From Mucor racemosus (lineage: Eukaryota; Mucoromycota; Mucoromycetes; Mucorales; Mucoraceae): 64,000 nucleotides of DNA. A program made the translations under genes and the position numbers. The stretch covers positions 191,001 through 255,000 of the forward strand of contig JAPEHQ010000019.1 of NCBI GenBank assembly GCA_027405735.1. Reading direction: 5' to 3'. Below the pieces are notes generated by a model, which was given only the letters and a program-made list of their open reading frames with translations, was not told where the DNA came from and ran no database searches. Below, one piece after another: positions 1 through 13,213 of this stretch. The stretch's first letter is position 1. The number at the start of each line of letters is the position of its first letter.

Positions 1-371
1 TGGTACACAATCAGAAAAAAAAAAAAAAAAAAAAAAAAACTTACCACCCTCAGAAACAGCATCACCAACAGCAGGAGTCTCAACAAAGACAACATCACCT
101 AAAGCCTTTTGAGCAAAATCAGTGATACCAAAAGTACCGACACCATTGTCAACAGAGATCCATTCATGATCGGCGGTATATTTCTTGGCTAAAACATAAA
201 AGATATATCAATTAGGATAAATCTTGTCTGTTTTCCCTCAATCAAAAAAAAAAAAAAAAAAAAAAACTTACTAGCATAACCACGGAAGACAGCCATAGTA
301 GCGGACTTGCGAACAACAGGCATATAAGAAGCACGGGCAATAACGCGAGAAGTCAAGAGTCTAAGGGACAT
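1..371 (-). CDS. GCV3: Glycine cleavage system H protein, mitochondrial (5' part; continues beyond the window)
   Basis: Lipoyl-carrier protein of the mitochondrial glycine decarboxylase complex, which shuttles the aminomethyl group between the P, T and L proteins. Seen: exon 1 at 371-272 (ATG at 371-369) and exon 2 at 188-45. The intron between them runs GTAAGT...TTTTAG, and a second donor GTAAGT lies at 44-39. The third exon is outside the window, so the lipoyl-lysine region is not seen. Residues 1 to about 33 form an Arg/Ser-rich presequence without acidic residues, as expected for mitochondrial import. Exon 2 starts with [15 protein letters not shown] and continues with [19 protein letters not shown], the characteristic N-terminal hammerhead of H proteins. 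Assignment is from these motifs. Both introns contain long A/T homopolymers. Confidence 0.93.
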
Positions 372-2980
372 TGTTGTATATGGAAAAGAGATAGAGATGA
401 AGAAGAGAAGAGAAAAAAAAAAAAAAAGAGATTCAGAAACGAGATTTATTTTGAAATAAAGGAAAATAAAATCTATTTTTTTTTTTCTATTCCACCGAGT
501 CATTGAAATTATTTATTTCTTTCCATTAGAGGGTTCTTTACCACATCACCTTCTATTGCATATTTGAACCCCGTGTCATTATTATAGGTAGTGCGGGGGT
601 GATTACTCTATATTTTTCATCTTGTAAGAAGGTGGGTAATCTATTTAATATAGACGACTCTAATGTAGTAATCAATGTGTAAAGGGTGTAGCATTTAGAA
701 AGGGAGGAGGTTGATTTGAAAAAAAATTAGTTTTAAAGTTGATATATATATATATATATATGTAATGTATTTTTCAATGTGATATCTGTACGTTTTCAAA
801 TGTTAATCACTACACAAAAGAGATAAGCAAGCCAGGAAAATTCTTCCAATACTTAAAATTGGCGGGATATGGAAAAAAAGATGATTCACTTGAAAACATC
901 TCCTTTTAAGTGAGCTCATTTTTTCCCACTTAAAATAGTGTCGATTACTCTTGAGCCATTTGTACATTCTTTTTAACACTATTTTTATCATCTTGAGCAT
1001 GGTCTTTATATGTGGTTTATGTTTGGTACCGAGAATCTGTTTGTAATAGGGTTGCCCTGAAAGTTAGATCTTGTCTGTTACATTTGTTTTCTGAGTATTT
1101 GTTACTGTGATAATGTCTATTGATTTATCAGGGCCATGCAGTTTGGTAGAATTTGATTATTGCATTTCACATGCTATATTACTTGTGTGTTGTTTTCAAC
1201 TTTTGGAATTTGTATGCATTGATTCTCCTTTGATTTGGCCTCAATAACAATAGCGATTGTCAATGAAACTAAGAGCATTGTTAAAAATGTTATTAAACAA
1301 ATTACGCAAATACAGCACAGAATATCAATCGCACTTGACTCAATATTAGCTTGGAAGTCAGAACATTTTGTGTTTTTACTAATTTTCAATAATCTATAAG
1401 GTATCTAGCGTGTACCAACAGGTACAGTTGCAATTAGTAGGAAATCAATGCTCATGGTATTTCATTAACATAATTTTAAAGAATTTATTTTACATTATTA
1501 AACGTTTTCAATGAATTTTGTTTTCTACATTAGTTTTTTAAAACATCTCAAGAGCGCTCTCATATATTTTTTTTTTTTTTTTTTTGTTGTTGTCATTCTT
1601 AGAGAGAAGCCATAGTTTAATCTAAAAAACTGCCGATTGTATTGTTAAGAAAGTAGAATATCCCCAGCCATTAAACTTTTCAAGCCCACTGGGTTTAAAA
1701 TATATTTTTTTGCAATCTGATGAAAAAATGGACAAAAAACTAGACATGCAAAAATCAGCACAAACTTCATATCAAGTTGCTATTTCTTTATTAATACTTT
1801 TTGTACAACTTTCTATTTTGCATCGAACCATATAGTTTTTAGCAAAAGTTTACCAACAAAATTGCTCACAAAATTGGTGTCTATTTTTGACGGTTTTTTG
1901 ACAAAAAGCCATATTTAATCAACAAAATCTTAAAATTAAAAATTACTACAAAATGCGCATAATAGTTAGCTACAAATCAAGCTATTGTATGCATCTGTAG
2001 CTTTATTTTTCATTGAGAAAATTCATTTTTTCATCCATTTTTTCTGAAATTCAAAATTCGAGGACGAGCAAGTACAGGGGAAAATTGTTGATGGAATTTG
2101 GTGAGATCAATGACACACTAAAATTTGATTTTCTCCATCAAAAATCCATATTTTTTGGAAAAACAAAAAGAACTAAATAGCTTTCACTTGAGGCTATTAT
2201 ACAAGTGTAAGAAACTGTTGATAGCGTGTCATACCCGTTTTTAAATAGTTAAAAGCTAGTGAAAAAAATGAAAAAAAATAAAAAATTATTTTTAAATCTC
2301 TAAAATTAACGGATGTTGTAGAAGGCAAAAAAATAAATGAAGTTTTATTATTAGAAAAGCTTTAGAAGCATATCAATTTCTCAAGATATCGTTGACCAAA
2401 CATTGGAATTTTAAGGTGTAAAAATCAATAGTCAAGTCTTTGAAGGATTTATTACGAACTTTAGAGCATTGTAAAAGATGAAAAAATTTTACACTTTTTT
2501 TAAAAAGACTTTGATCATAGATTACTATTTTTTTACTTGTAAAAAATATGGCTTTCAGGTGATTTATGAAGCTGACACAAATATCTGTTTGACCTAAAAT
2601 TCTACAAATAAAACTCAGTTACAGATCTGATAAAAAAGCTACATTACTTTGAGATCTACAGGATTATTTCGACACCATGATGATCTAGAAAGGAACCTAA
2701 TTATAAATATGCACCCCACAGCATCTCGGGTAAGTTATTTACTCTTTTACATTGAAATAAATGACATCACATTCATAAAAAATAGCATTCATTTAATTAA
2801 AAATCGGATGATTATTTTTCAACAGCATGAATTAAGGTACATATCATACATAACAAAGAAAGATTTTTAATTATTGATAATAAATATATAAAGATATGAG
2901 GAAGTTCTTTTTTTTTTTTGTACGAATAACAGAGAAGGATTGACTGAATAAAGATGAGGGTATGATTTTACTAAGATTAT
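372..2980. other. Intergenic, AT-rich, no intact gene seen
   Basis: It lies between the start of the H-protein gene (minus) and the 3' end of the SQR gene (minus). It contains a (TA)n tract near 741-761, a T tract near 1567-1585 and only short ORFs, the best of which lack an ATG. About 1677-2170 looks like a very diverged relative of segment A of the tandem array (see findings). Otherwise I see nothing in it. Confidence 0.6.
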
Positions 2981-4461
2981 TTAATCATCGCGCTTGGGAC
3001 GAATAGGATCAAAGATACCACGAACAGTAGAAGGACCAGTCCAAGTACCCTTCAACAAACCATTCCAGTAGATGGAAGGAATAACTTCCTTATTCAAGTA
3101 TTGTGCAACTTTACTGATACCACGTTGATCAACAGGGAAAGTCTCGAGAGGTTTACCAGTGTAACCAGAGAATTCAGCCAAAATCAATTGATCACGACCA
3201 ACAATCAAAGGACAAGAAGTGTAACCGTCATAGACAGCTTGTTCAATCTTCTTTCCTTGAATATCAGCAATCAAGTTCTTTTTCAAGACACCAGATTCAC
3301 CAGTAATAGCAGCGGCAGTCTTTGAAGTAGGAAGAGAAGAACAATCACCTAAAGCGAAAACGTTCTTGTACTTGTTGTGACGAGTAGTATCCTTGTTGAC
3401 ATCAACGAAACCAGCAGCATCAGCTAATCTAGATTCCTTGATAAATTTGGGTGCACCTTGAGGAGGAGCAACATGAATGAAATCGTATTCGTAAGTCTTG
3501 AGTTCTTGATTTGCGTTGTTTCTGAAAATAGCTTGATGGTTATCAGCGTTGATTTCGATCAATTCGTGTTGGAAATTGACATTAATGTTACGCTCGTTGG
3601 CTAATTGTTGAAGAACACGACCATAGTGATCAACACCAAAGATCTTACCAGCAGATGTATTGTAAATGACATTGGTCTTATCACGAACACCATTGAGACG
3701 GAATGCTTCTTCAGCCAAGAAGGTAATCTTGGTGGGAGCACCGGGGCATTTGAGGGGTGTATTGGGGAAAGTAAACAAAGCGTTACCACCCTTAAATTCT
3801 TGGATGAACTTGTAGGTCTTTTGAACACTATCAGCATCATAGTTGGAAGTAACACCATCCTTACCAAGAGCTTCCTTTAAACCCTTTACACCATCCCAAT
3901 TAACCTGAATACCAGCTGCAACAACTAAATAATCGTATCCAACGGTTTGTCCATCAGCAAGTTTGACAGTGTTGTTCTCGGGATCGAATTCAGTTACTTT
4001 ATCTTGAATCCATTCAGCATCAGAGGGCATGACTTCGGCCATGGGCTTGACAGATTCATTGAAATTCTTGAGTCCACCACCAACATAAGTCCACAAAGGT
4101 TGATACTATTACAGAATAAGATGTCTGGTGTATATATATATATATATTTTTTTAGTTTGAATTTACTTACATAATGTTGACTTGCAGGCTCAATAACAGC
4201 AACTTGATTCTTACCAAGCAATTTAGAAACAGTAGATGAAACTAATTTGATTAAAAAAAAGCGGCGTTATTATTTAGTATACACACACAGAGCATATCCA
4301 AGAACAATAAAGATAAAAAACCAACCTGAAAGACCACCAGGTCCGCCACCAACAACGACTACTTTGAATTTTTGATCAACAGGCTTCTTGGTTTCAGAAG
4401 CGACAGTTGCAAATGTACGCTTTGAGATAGCAGAAGAAAGACGAGTACGTACAGACAACAT
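2981..4461 (-). CDS. SQOR: Sulfide:quinone oxidoreductase, mitochondrial
   Basis: Flavoprotein of the inner mitochondrial membrane that oxidises sulfide and passes electrons to ubiquinone (HMT2/SQOR type). Exons 4461-4326, 4241-4171 and 4105-2981 join in frame to 443 aa, close to the human protein (about 450 aa). Residues 1 to about 23 are a basic, hydroxylated mitochondrial presequence. The FAD Rossmann loop VVVVGGGPGGLS sits at about 34-45. HYYQPLWTYVGGG spans the exon 2/3 junction. The redox cysteines are at KCPGAPTKI (Cys about 189) and GYTSCPL (Cys about 367). The second FAD motif NVFALGDCSSLPTSKT is at about 317-332. All catalytic cysteines typical of the family are present. Intron 1 uses the uncommon donor GTTGGT, which is required to keep the frame. 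ATG 4461 is the only start that gives both the presequence and the FAD loop. Confidence 0.95.
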
Positions 4462-4899
4462 TATATTTGGAAAAAGTGATGTAAAATAGAGGAAAAAGAA
4501 GAAGACTTTAAAATGAATTGAGCTTATTTTAAACTGGTTGCAATTTCTTCCATCTCTACTATCATTGAATAGAACTTACAACTCAGTCAATTACGCCATA
4601 TTTCTCCAGTTGATGGTGATTCATCGCATACAGGATTTGTCCATCTTTGGATGTCCTGTAGCGCAAATCAAATCTTCTTCGAAATTGGGCCTCTTTCTTG
4701 GTTTGTTTGGATTCTATGTATTATACATTTTGATCAATATTTTTATTAAAAATTATAACAGCTAGTAGAAAAAAAAAACGGAAGATATCGTGATAAATGT
4801 GGAGAAATTATTATCAGTTAAAAAATGATTTGATGGGAGGGGCTATGGTAGCACATGAATTGTTTCAAAATACGTAAGAAAGAGTAATATCCACAAAGC
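4462..4899. promoter_or_regulatory. Intergenic: SQR upstream region and 3' side of the C2-domain gene
   Basis: 438 bases between two minus-strand genes. It must hold the SQR promoter and 5' leader and the 3' end of the upstream gene. I see no clear TATA box or repeat. Confidence 0.4.
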
Positions 4900-7800
4900 T
4901 TAAACTTCTTTTGCAACAGATCTACTGGCCCTGGTCTCTGAATTAAAGCCTTCTTTTAAAACATCCACCTTGTGTTTGACTTTATCAAGGCTCCATGCAA
5001 CTTTACGAACAACACGATGCTTGCTAATATTCGTTTTCTTTCTTTGATTAATCATATCAGCTTGGAATTCTGTATCATCCATGTCAGAATCAAGATTATC
5101 ACCAGAATCATCTTCACCATATTCAGATGACAAACTTGAACTTGCACTCTTGTCAGCACGTTCTTCTGACTTGCTTTGTCGATGTTTTTCAGCTTGTACG
5201 GCAGCTTGCATATCGTAATCAAATGGTACATCTTCTGTATCATCATCATCTTGATTAATTCCCTTTTCTTTCTTCTTTTCATTTTGTTCCTTGATCCATC
5301 TTTGAGCCTTGTATTTGAGCGCATCGTTATAAAATGGATCAGCACCAACGAAATCTTTAGTGAATGATCTTAAATGAGTGTGAACAGGAGAGAAACCTGG
5401 TATGATCTTCATACGAATAGTTACTTGACCAAATTCACCATCTTGAGGCCAGGGGTTTTCATTACTATTGGCTTCTTTGGTTTTTTCTCCAATATGATTA
5501 TGAAGACCTACAACAATATCTTGCCATTCATTATCAACCATATCTTTTAACCAGAAACGACCGGTAGATTTGGCAGTAGAAATGGAACCTTGATTGATAT
5601 GGACGTATAATGCAGTACGGTAACGCATCGTTAATGGGAAATACAAGTGTTGGCCGTACCAGCCATATGGACCGACACGCTCGAGATTATTGATTTGACC
5701 ATTTTCTTGTTCTTCGTCAGGATGAGGTTTAGAGATGTTTTTAGCTTTGAGATGTTTCAAAATAACAGGATCAACATTAAGAGCCAATGTAGCTTTAGTA
5801 GAATTGATATAATTATCGTTATAAGGTTCTTTGAGATTGGTCAAGCTTACTCTTTCAACAACAAGAGTACCAACATCTAGATGAATAATTTGCATTAGTA
5901 ATAGAAATATTAATATTTTTCACAATTAATCATACCAGATCCTTGCAATTCGCGAGGCAATGTCATCTTGACAGGTTTAAACTTGATTGATAGTAAAATT
6001 TTACCAAAGCCAATACCATTTGTAAGAGGAATCCATTGCTGTACTTCTTTAAACTTATCTTCTTGATCGATAAACAAATCTTTAAGTTGTAATGATTTAG
6101 TACCCAATACAGGATCACGTTCAAGATCAACAGATGTTTTAACAGAGATACGAATAAATGCATTTTCATAATCTCTTATAAAATGCTCAGTGATTGCGTT
6201 CCAATGCTACAATCATATATGCATGTGAGTACAGATAATATAATATGCAAATAAAAATATACTTACAGGACTAGGATTTCTTAATTTTGTTCTAGTTTGG
6301 AATACCTTGTTATCATTGACATACAGGATAGCATAAGGACTAACCACTTTGTTTGGACTATAAGGGTGCTTAAACTCATCATCTGCAGGTAACACTTCAG
6401 GATCACCAATTTCCAAATCCACAGCTTGATGGATTTGAACCGAAAGAATACCATTTGTATGAGCGGCATCAACAGGAATATCCAAAATAGCACTCTTTTC
6501 AGCTTCATGCTCTTGTTTTTCTTGTTCTGTTTTCTTCTTTTTAGCCATGGCATCACCCGAAAAGATTTCCATGTTTGGAGTAGGGTATTTAGGATGAAAA
6601 CTCATTTTCATATTGAGCTTGACCTTGGATTTACTTTCATCCTTGCCATCAATAGGAGTCCAACCATCAAAAACGACACGCTCTTCCATACAATAACTAG
6701 AAACATTACCAAGTTTATCGAGTTTTCCTTGAACAATGTCCTTGACAGACATGGAAACAGAACCCCACATGTCGTCAAATTTGACCTTGTCTGCATCCCA
6801 TACTTTTACGTCTACCTTAGTTTCGGATACAACGTCATCTAAAGTATAATTTAAGAGATTAAGTTTGGAATTAGTGTTTACACGACATGTCGTTTGATGG
6901 TAATATTGTTACCTTTATAGACTAATACATAAAGATTTTCATTCCAACAAGGGTTCTTATCATTTGTCAAAACACGAGTACTAGATAAACTCTTCTTTGG
7001 CTGAGTACTAAGAGATAAAGTAGCGTATGAATCTTCCATATCTTGAAGTTGAATGGAACTATCTCTAGCAGCTTCTCTAACTTCAACTTTAACAACACCA
7101 ATTGCATTTGTATCTTGAGCAAATGCACCTATTAAAGCCTTGATATCAATAGTCATACTCTTTGGATCAACTAGATCAGCAAAACCAAGTTTAACGCCTT
7201 CATTAACTAGCGTCTTGATAGTAGGAAGCTATGATAGACTGTGTTTAATAAACATGCATTACTTTGATGATAAAGAAACAAAAAAAAAAAGTTACATTCA
7301 TAATATTAATGTGTTTTGATAATGGCATGACGCCAGTTTCAATCTTGGGAACACTTGTGAAAGCAATGGTTGCTTTTGAAACGAATGGTAAATCAGGACA
7401 TGTTAGAATCTTGAATCTAATCTTTCCGGAAACAGCAGTTAATTCTGCTTTAACTTCAAGAGGTGCTTTAAGAGCAGTTTGGAATCGAATAGCTAAACCA
7501 GGCGGTGTTGCTTTAGGACTACGATTAGTTACCAAAGAAGCGACAGGATGTGCATGGAAACTAAAGGCGGCTTCACCAAACTATATGGTTATAAGTATAT
7601 TGTTTATATATAAGAAATAATTAAAACTTACAATGCTTTCTTCAGGTTGGCCAGGCAATGGAGGGAATACACGAATCCTGCATAAATATAGAATTAAGGT
7701 TTGAAACAATAGTATATAAAATGACGTTAATATGATCTACATACATTTGAATGCGTGGCGCTTGAACACCGATATCGAAATCAGAGACTTTTACATTTTG

Positions 7801-8873
7801 CTATTTTAGCATATATATATATATTTAGTACTTTACTTGTAAACATGCATCGATCGATTACTCACGATAAAACCAGGAGATACACTTTGTAATGTATCTT
7901 CTAAAAGATCCTCTACTATAGTAAACATGTCTGGATCAACACTACGCCATATCTTTTCAAGCATGTAATTGAGCCATTCAACAGACTCGCCTTCAGAAGT
8001 GTACAACTATTACATGTAAAAAAATAATAAGAAACCTTGTATACATTTTATAACAACAAAATCACATACACTCTTCATATTTTCTTGTTTTTCCAATTGC
8101 CATTCTAATCCTGCAGAACTAGTTCTACCTAAATTCCAATAGGCCCAAGCACACAAGCTAATAATGATAATACCCATAATGTAACCAAATCTCAAGCGAC
8201 CAACAAGGTAACATACAAGACATGCAACTAGGATATATTTAATCGCTTTGATTTGTAAATTCCAAATCAATTCATCAGGCTGAATTGGTTTTAATGGAGT
8301 AGGATGTTCCAATTTATGATGATCCTTTTCTTGAGGAAAACTTTCATCGCTTGTATCAAAGATATTCTTTAAATCTGTCATTGTAGATTCAAATGTGCGA
8401 TTCAAATCTGAAGATTGGCTGCCTAATCGATGATGGCGGTTCTTCTTACTGTGATCTGTATCGTTTGCAACAGATGCTTCTTCTTTTATATCAGTAGGTT
8501 GCTTTGTGTTTGGATCAGCATTCCCCATGGCAGGTCCCCATTGATCTGCAAATGTATCATTGGGATCATTGGACCATACATGAGTGTGTGGATTAGATTG
8601 TTCAGGTAAGATGCCTACATCTTCCTTTGGTTGTTGATTCAAATCATGTTGTGATTGGACATGGACATTGCCAGATGCATCTAATGTGTTTCCTGGTGCT
8701 TTTTCTTTCTTTTCTTCCAGTGCTTGAGCTTCTGTATCTTGTATGTGACCCTTTTCTTGGATATGCTTGATTTCCTCTTTATTTTCTTGCTGTCTTTCTC
8801 TTTCTTCTGTAGGAGCCTCCGTCATTTCCAATGCGGGTTGTTCCTCTGAATTAAATTTGACAACATCAGCCAT
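4900..8873 (-). CDS. SMP/C2-domain membrane-contact lipid-transfer protein (tricalbin/Mug190-like)
   Basis: Predicted ER-anchored tether that binds and moves lipids at membrane contact sites. Nine exons join in frame: 8873-8070, 8006-7866, 7800-7745, 7677-7632, 7580-7296, 7228-6913, 6838-6267, 6206-5936 and 5876-4900. They give 1,155 aa, in the range of tricalbins and fission yeast Mug190. Residues 1-200 are acidic and disordered. About 210-249 is a hydrophobic hairpin (IKYILVACLVCYLVGRL, then GYIMGIIIISLCAWAYW). The SMP lipid-binding domain starts at about 275 (ESVEWLNYMLEKIWRSVDP) and runs to about 470. A C2 domain follows at about 485-610, with VDVKVWDADK as a Ca2+-loop-like motif. A second C2 begins near 665 (GILSVQIHQAVDLEIGDPE), and a further C2-like beta-rich part lies at about 890-980. 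The C-terminal 170 residues are highly charged. Family is certain at the SMP+C2 level; orthology to Mug190 rather than to a tricalbin is inference. Confidence 0.88.
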
Positions 8874-9537
8874 TTTATATTATATAGAAAAAAAAAGGAA
8901 GAAGAAGACGAAATCTGCATAAAACATGGAGTCTTATATATATATAATCTACCTCGCTGAATTAACCATCTATGCTTTTTAAGGAAATTTTTTATTACAC
9001 TTTCTATACGTCAGATTTCTTCATCATTTAATAGTATAGCGTATAGAATTCTTTTTATGCATTATTATGATTTCTTTTGATTATTACACTTTGCGCAATT
9101 TGAACGTTGAACGATCCATTATCTTCTATTTAGGCTACAGCCCCTATCTATGCTACATACGATAAAAAAACATCCGTGGATCTGAGTTTTGTCTACTCTA
9201 CCTCCACATCCTAAATTTAGTATTCAAACACCATCATTATCAGACAATTTCGGGTGGGGATGGGATATGTTGAGTTTTATTAATCAAATTTACGCTGATT
9301 TGCCCCAATGTAGGTCCCAATTGGCTCAAACGCAACTCTTATAAACAACATAATCCGGAGTCATTTCCTTTTAAAGATGCTTTATCAAACCGATCCATCA
9401 ATCCGAGCTATAAACCCTATACTTGGTAACCTGCCCTTGGATTTTTTGATTTGAATATAAATATTAAATTCTTTTGCAAGCTTATCTTTGTTCCTTACTT
9501 TCTTTCTCTTTCATACACATTTCAATTCAAAATCATC
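8874..9537. promoter_or_regulatory. Divergent promoter between the SMP/C2 gene and the thioesterase gene
   Basis: The genes on each side start at 8873 (minus) and 9538 (plus), so these 664 bases serve both. On the plus side there is a CCAAT-type motif near 9318-9325 (CCCAATTGG) and an AT-rich TATA-like stretch, GAATATAAATATT, near 9453-9465, about 80 bases before the ATG. No repeat was seen. Confidence 0.45.
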
Positions 9538-11152
9538 ATGTTGAGATCAATCATCAACTTGCGCACCTGTTCTCGCAGAGTTTTATCTGTCAATCAAAAG
9601 GCTAGATTAGCTACCAGTTCCCGTCAAATCCGTGGTGCACAACCTTCTTTAATTGAGGCAGATCATGACTTTACTCAATTTCAAAATTTTACTAGTAAGT
9701 TTTATAGATTCATTACATAATTGCCGTATAACTAAATGTTTTGATAGAAAAAGTATATACTGTTCGTCCTGTCGCATTTTGGATGGACAAAATCTTGGAA
9801 AAGGAAAACAAGAGATCACTAGACATCCCATTCAATCAATATGAGCATGTTACTGTCAACAAAACAATGTCTGATTCTTATATGGAAGAATTCCTTCCCT
9901 TCAAATCCTCTCCCTCATTATTGGATGAATACGTTACTACAGGTGGTAAAATTAGAATTGGAAAAATTCTCGAAGATCTTGATGCCTTGGCTGGTGCCAT
10001 TTCATATAAGCATATGGACACATTTGCTGCAGGTCCTCCTATGACAGTTGTTACTGCAAGTGTTGATCGTATGGAATTACTCATGCCAAACACTGTAGAA
10101 GATTTCAAACTTTCTGGCCATGTTGCCTATGTCGGTAAAAGTAGTATGGAAGGTATGTTGAAAAATTTTTGTTATCTAATCTGATGTATAATGAAAAAAA
10201 TTTTGACACTAAAAGTTTTTTTTTTTTAGTGTTTGTCAAATTAGAGACAATGGCCAATTACAATCCCGAGACTGTAGAAACATCGGTGTTCCCTCCTCAA
10301 GACTTTATCGCCGAACCTACATCAAATACTGTCTTATTCGCTCGTATCACCATGGTCGCAGTTGATTCTGTAACTGGAAAATCTGTCCGAGTCAACCCTC
10401 TTGTTACACGTACTGACAAGGAAAAGAAGATTTCGGAATATGCTCAAGATTGTAAATCTCATAAGAGACTAGTTGGTGAATCTGCTCTTAGTAAAGCACC
10501 TCCTACTGAAGATGAAAGATTAACTCTTCATGATATCTACATGAACTATTCTAAAGAAACCAATGCAGCTGCTCCTAAATCTACTGTCTGGATGGAAGAC
10601 ACTAAATTGCAAAGTGTCTTTTTAATGCAACCTCAAGATCGTAACATTCACAACAAAGTATTTGGTGGTTACTTGATGAGACGTGCATACGAATTAGCTC
10701 ATGCTACTGGCTCTGTTTATGCCAAATCACCCGTTAATTTGTTATCCTTGGACGAAATCATCTTCAAAAAGCCTGTACCTGTTGGTTCCTTGTTGAATTT
10801 ATCCTCTCAAGTCATTTATGCTCAAGGTGACCCCCATAAATCTTTCCAAGTTAGTGTCACTGCAGAAGTAACTGACCCTGAGGCTGGTACTACTGATCTT
10901 ACAAACACTTTCCACTTTACTTTGGCTGCTCAAGATAAGCCTGTACCTAAAATTTTGCCCAAAACTTACGCCGAAAGCATTTTATATCTTGAAGGTAAAT
11001 TTATTTGATGACAAATGTTTAATATAAAAAGTTACACACAACACAATACTAAATTGACATTTAAAAAATTTTTAGGAAAGAGAAGACGTGAACAAGGTGT
11101 TCAAGCAAAGGAACAATTGTTGAGTTTAATCTCTACTAATGACCAACAATAA
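9538..11152 (+). CDS. Mitochondrial acyl-CoA thioesterase, double hotdog (ACOT9-like)
   Basis: Predicted hydrolase of acyl-CoA to free fatty acid and CoA in the mitochondrial matrix. Exons 9538-9694, 9748-10152, 10230-10994 and 11076-11152 join in frame to 467 aa, the usual size of ACOT9 proteins. The first 35 residues are Arg/Ser-rich with no acidic residues, consistent with a presequence. The first hotdog domain is at about 95-215, including KIRIGKILEDLDALAGAIS. The second is at about 310-435, including NIHNKVFGGYLMRRAYELA, the helix motif that packs across the active site. The last exon gives a short basic/glutamine-rich tail. All introns are 53-81 bases long with consensus donors. Substrate range cannot be told from sequence. 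Confidence 0.9.
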
Positions 11153-12655
11153 TTGCATACATTTAGAAGATTTATCATTTTTCATCACAAACACATTACA
11201 AATTTAATTCTACAATCACATCATTCAAAACAAATTCCCATATTTATATATTTATGCATATTTTTTTTTTTCCTTATTTTATTTTATTGAATAAATCGTT
11301 TAAAGCAAAGCAATATTAGCTTCCGACCCATTTTGAAAGTATGCATGTGTTGTATGTATCATGCAAAACATCTTGAAAGTTTTCTGGATTCATATCATTC
11401 ATAGATTAATCATATATATTCATAAACAAATCAATCACATGCACTGAGAAAAAAGTGCATATGCAATCAAATTATCCCTAAAATCTCCTGATTTAGCAGT
11501 TTTTGACAGCTTTTTACGAATTCTCGTGGCCAGAAAAAATCACATTGGCTTCCTTTGTATTCCTTGTTAAGACAAAAATAATGAATGATATATTAAATCA
11601 GAAAATATTGAAATGTTTCTCGCAATTTTCACCATGTATTCGTATCATTTTCAGTTAGACTAGTAGGCGTATCAATGTATTAAAATTCTTTTAAATGGGA
11701 GACCAAGGATTATGAAATAAACTTGCTTTGAAAATAATTGCGAAATACAATGTTAGTTCTGATCAAGTAGATAAAAAACGCATTTGTATACAGCAAATTC
11801 TATAGCAAGTTGATTCTTTGGTTAGTTTCTTATTATTTGCAATTTAATTCTACCTTTGGTTACATATGAAACTCATTTGTTAAAATTGTCTCATATATAT
11901 ATATATATATATATATGCAAACGCGTAAAAAAAAACTGGTTTCAGACTCAATAACTCAATTTTTTGCAAGTTAAGACCATATTGCGCACTTTAATATAAT
12001 AATGTGAACTTGTATCTTCAAAGCAAGTGCTTGCTTGCAACACTATCTATACTTTTCGTGGAGATATTTGTATTTTTTTTTTGGCCAACTTTTTGGACAT
12101 CCAAAATTAAGGGTGACCATCATCATTCATCCAAAAAGAGCTCAGATTTGATGATCAATTTTTTAGTTTTTTTATTTTGGTAAAAAAAATAGTACATAGT
12201 TTTCAGTATGTTAAAGTATAAACTAGCGTTTTTAGTTTATATTTTTTATTATTTTTAGTTGCTTAAAAATCCTTTGAAAAGTGCTTATATGGGAAATGCT
12301 TTTCTGTTTTTAACTATCAGTCGAGTCCAAGCCATGAATACTCATTGTCTGATTACTAAATATTCAATATAAAGAGCTGGAACATCTTTAAAAATTTTGT
12401 TTCGTATTACCAGTAGATTAAAATAAGTCAGTTTTTTAAAGGATCCATTTTCGACTTGCTATTCTGTATAGTAGATTGCAAATGTAAAATAAAATTACTC
12501 AGGATCAATATTATAAATCAGCGCCATTAATATAAAAAAAAGTGTAACCATGGCAATTCAGGTACGAACATTTAAATCGATATGTTGTATACCCACAAAA
12601 ATAAAGGTGCTACTTAAATCTGTGCTCTTCCTGTTTTGGATAAAAAAACAATCTA
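11153..12655. other. Intergenic, AT-rich, no gene seen
   Basis: Downstream of the thioesterase gene. It contains a (TA)n tract at about 11893-11916 and homopolymer runs. No ORF with coding character or RNA gene was recognised. Confidence 0.5.
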
Positions 12656-13211
12656 CTGTGCTTCTACTCTCAATTTACCGGATGTTTGAATAATTTTGTA
12701 CATTTGTGTGAAATTAAATTGCCCAAAAAAATCGAACTAGGTTGATCAAATGTTTGAAAGATAAATTGTTCAGTTTTTACATAATTTGTTGCTATTAGCT
12801 CGTACCCGGGATACCGGACTAAGTCTTGTCCAAGGGCCTGAAAATATATTACCCTTTTGAAGGCAACATGACATAAATAAATCACTAAACTACGTATCAC
12901 CACTTCGATGGCTTTTCAATAAGGGCTATTTTAGTATTTCCATAATATAATTATATTCTTCTCACTCTGTTGACACGATTCTGCCAGTAGAGCTAACTTG
13001 TTGTTCGGGCCCTTGGACAAGACCTAGTCCAGTATCCCGGGTATGAGCTAGTAGCAACAAATTATGTAAAAACTGAACGATTTATCTTTCAAACATTTGA
13101 TCAACCTAGTTTGATTTTTTTGGGCAATTTAATCTCACACAAATGTCCAAAATTATTCAAAAAAGTCAGCAGAGCTTTCAAACATCCGGTAAACTGAGGG
13201 TAAAAGTACAG
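12656..13211. mobile_element. TA-flanked inverted-repeat element (Tc1/mariner-like MITE candidate)
   Basis: Two inverted arms of about 180-200 bp enclose about 170 bp of unrelated sequence. The left end reads TA then CTGTGCTTCTACTCTCA at 12654 onward. The right end, read on the minus strand, is TA then CTGTACTTTTACCCTCA. Both continue into TTTACCGGATGTTTGAA. The arms diverge by roughly 10 percent, and the right arm has an extra 17-20 bases. The flanking TA on both sides fits the TA target duplication of the Tc1/mariner superfamily. No transposase is encoded. The superfamily assignment rests only on the TA and the end structure. Confidence 0.6.
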
Positions 13212-13213
13212 TA

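Noticed and set aside
1174..1389. 71-codon minus-strand ORF with a hydrophobic segment
   Set aside because: It has no ATG at its 5' end and no conserved motif. The hydrophobic stretch is what AT-rich DNA gives by chance.
7264..7620. 118-codon plus-strand ORF
   Set aside because: It is antisense to SMP exon 5 and runs into both flanking introns, a shadow frame.
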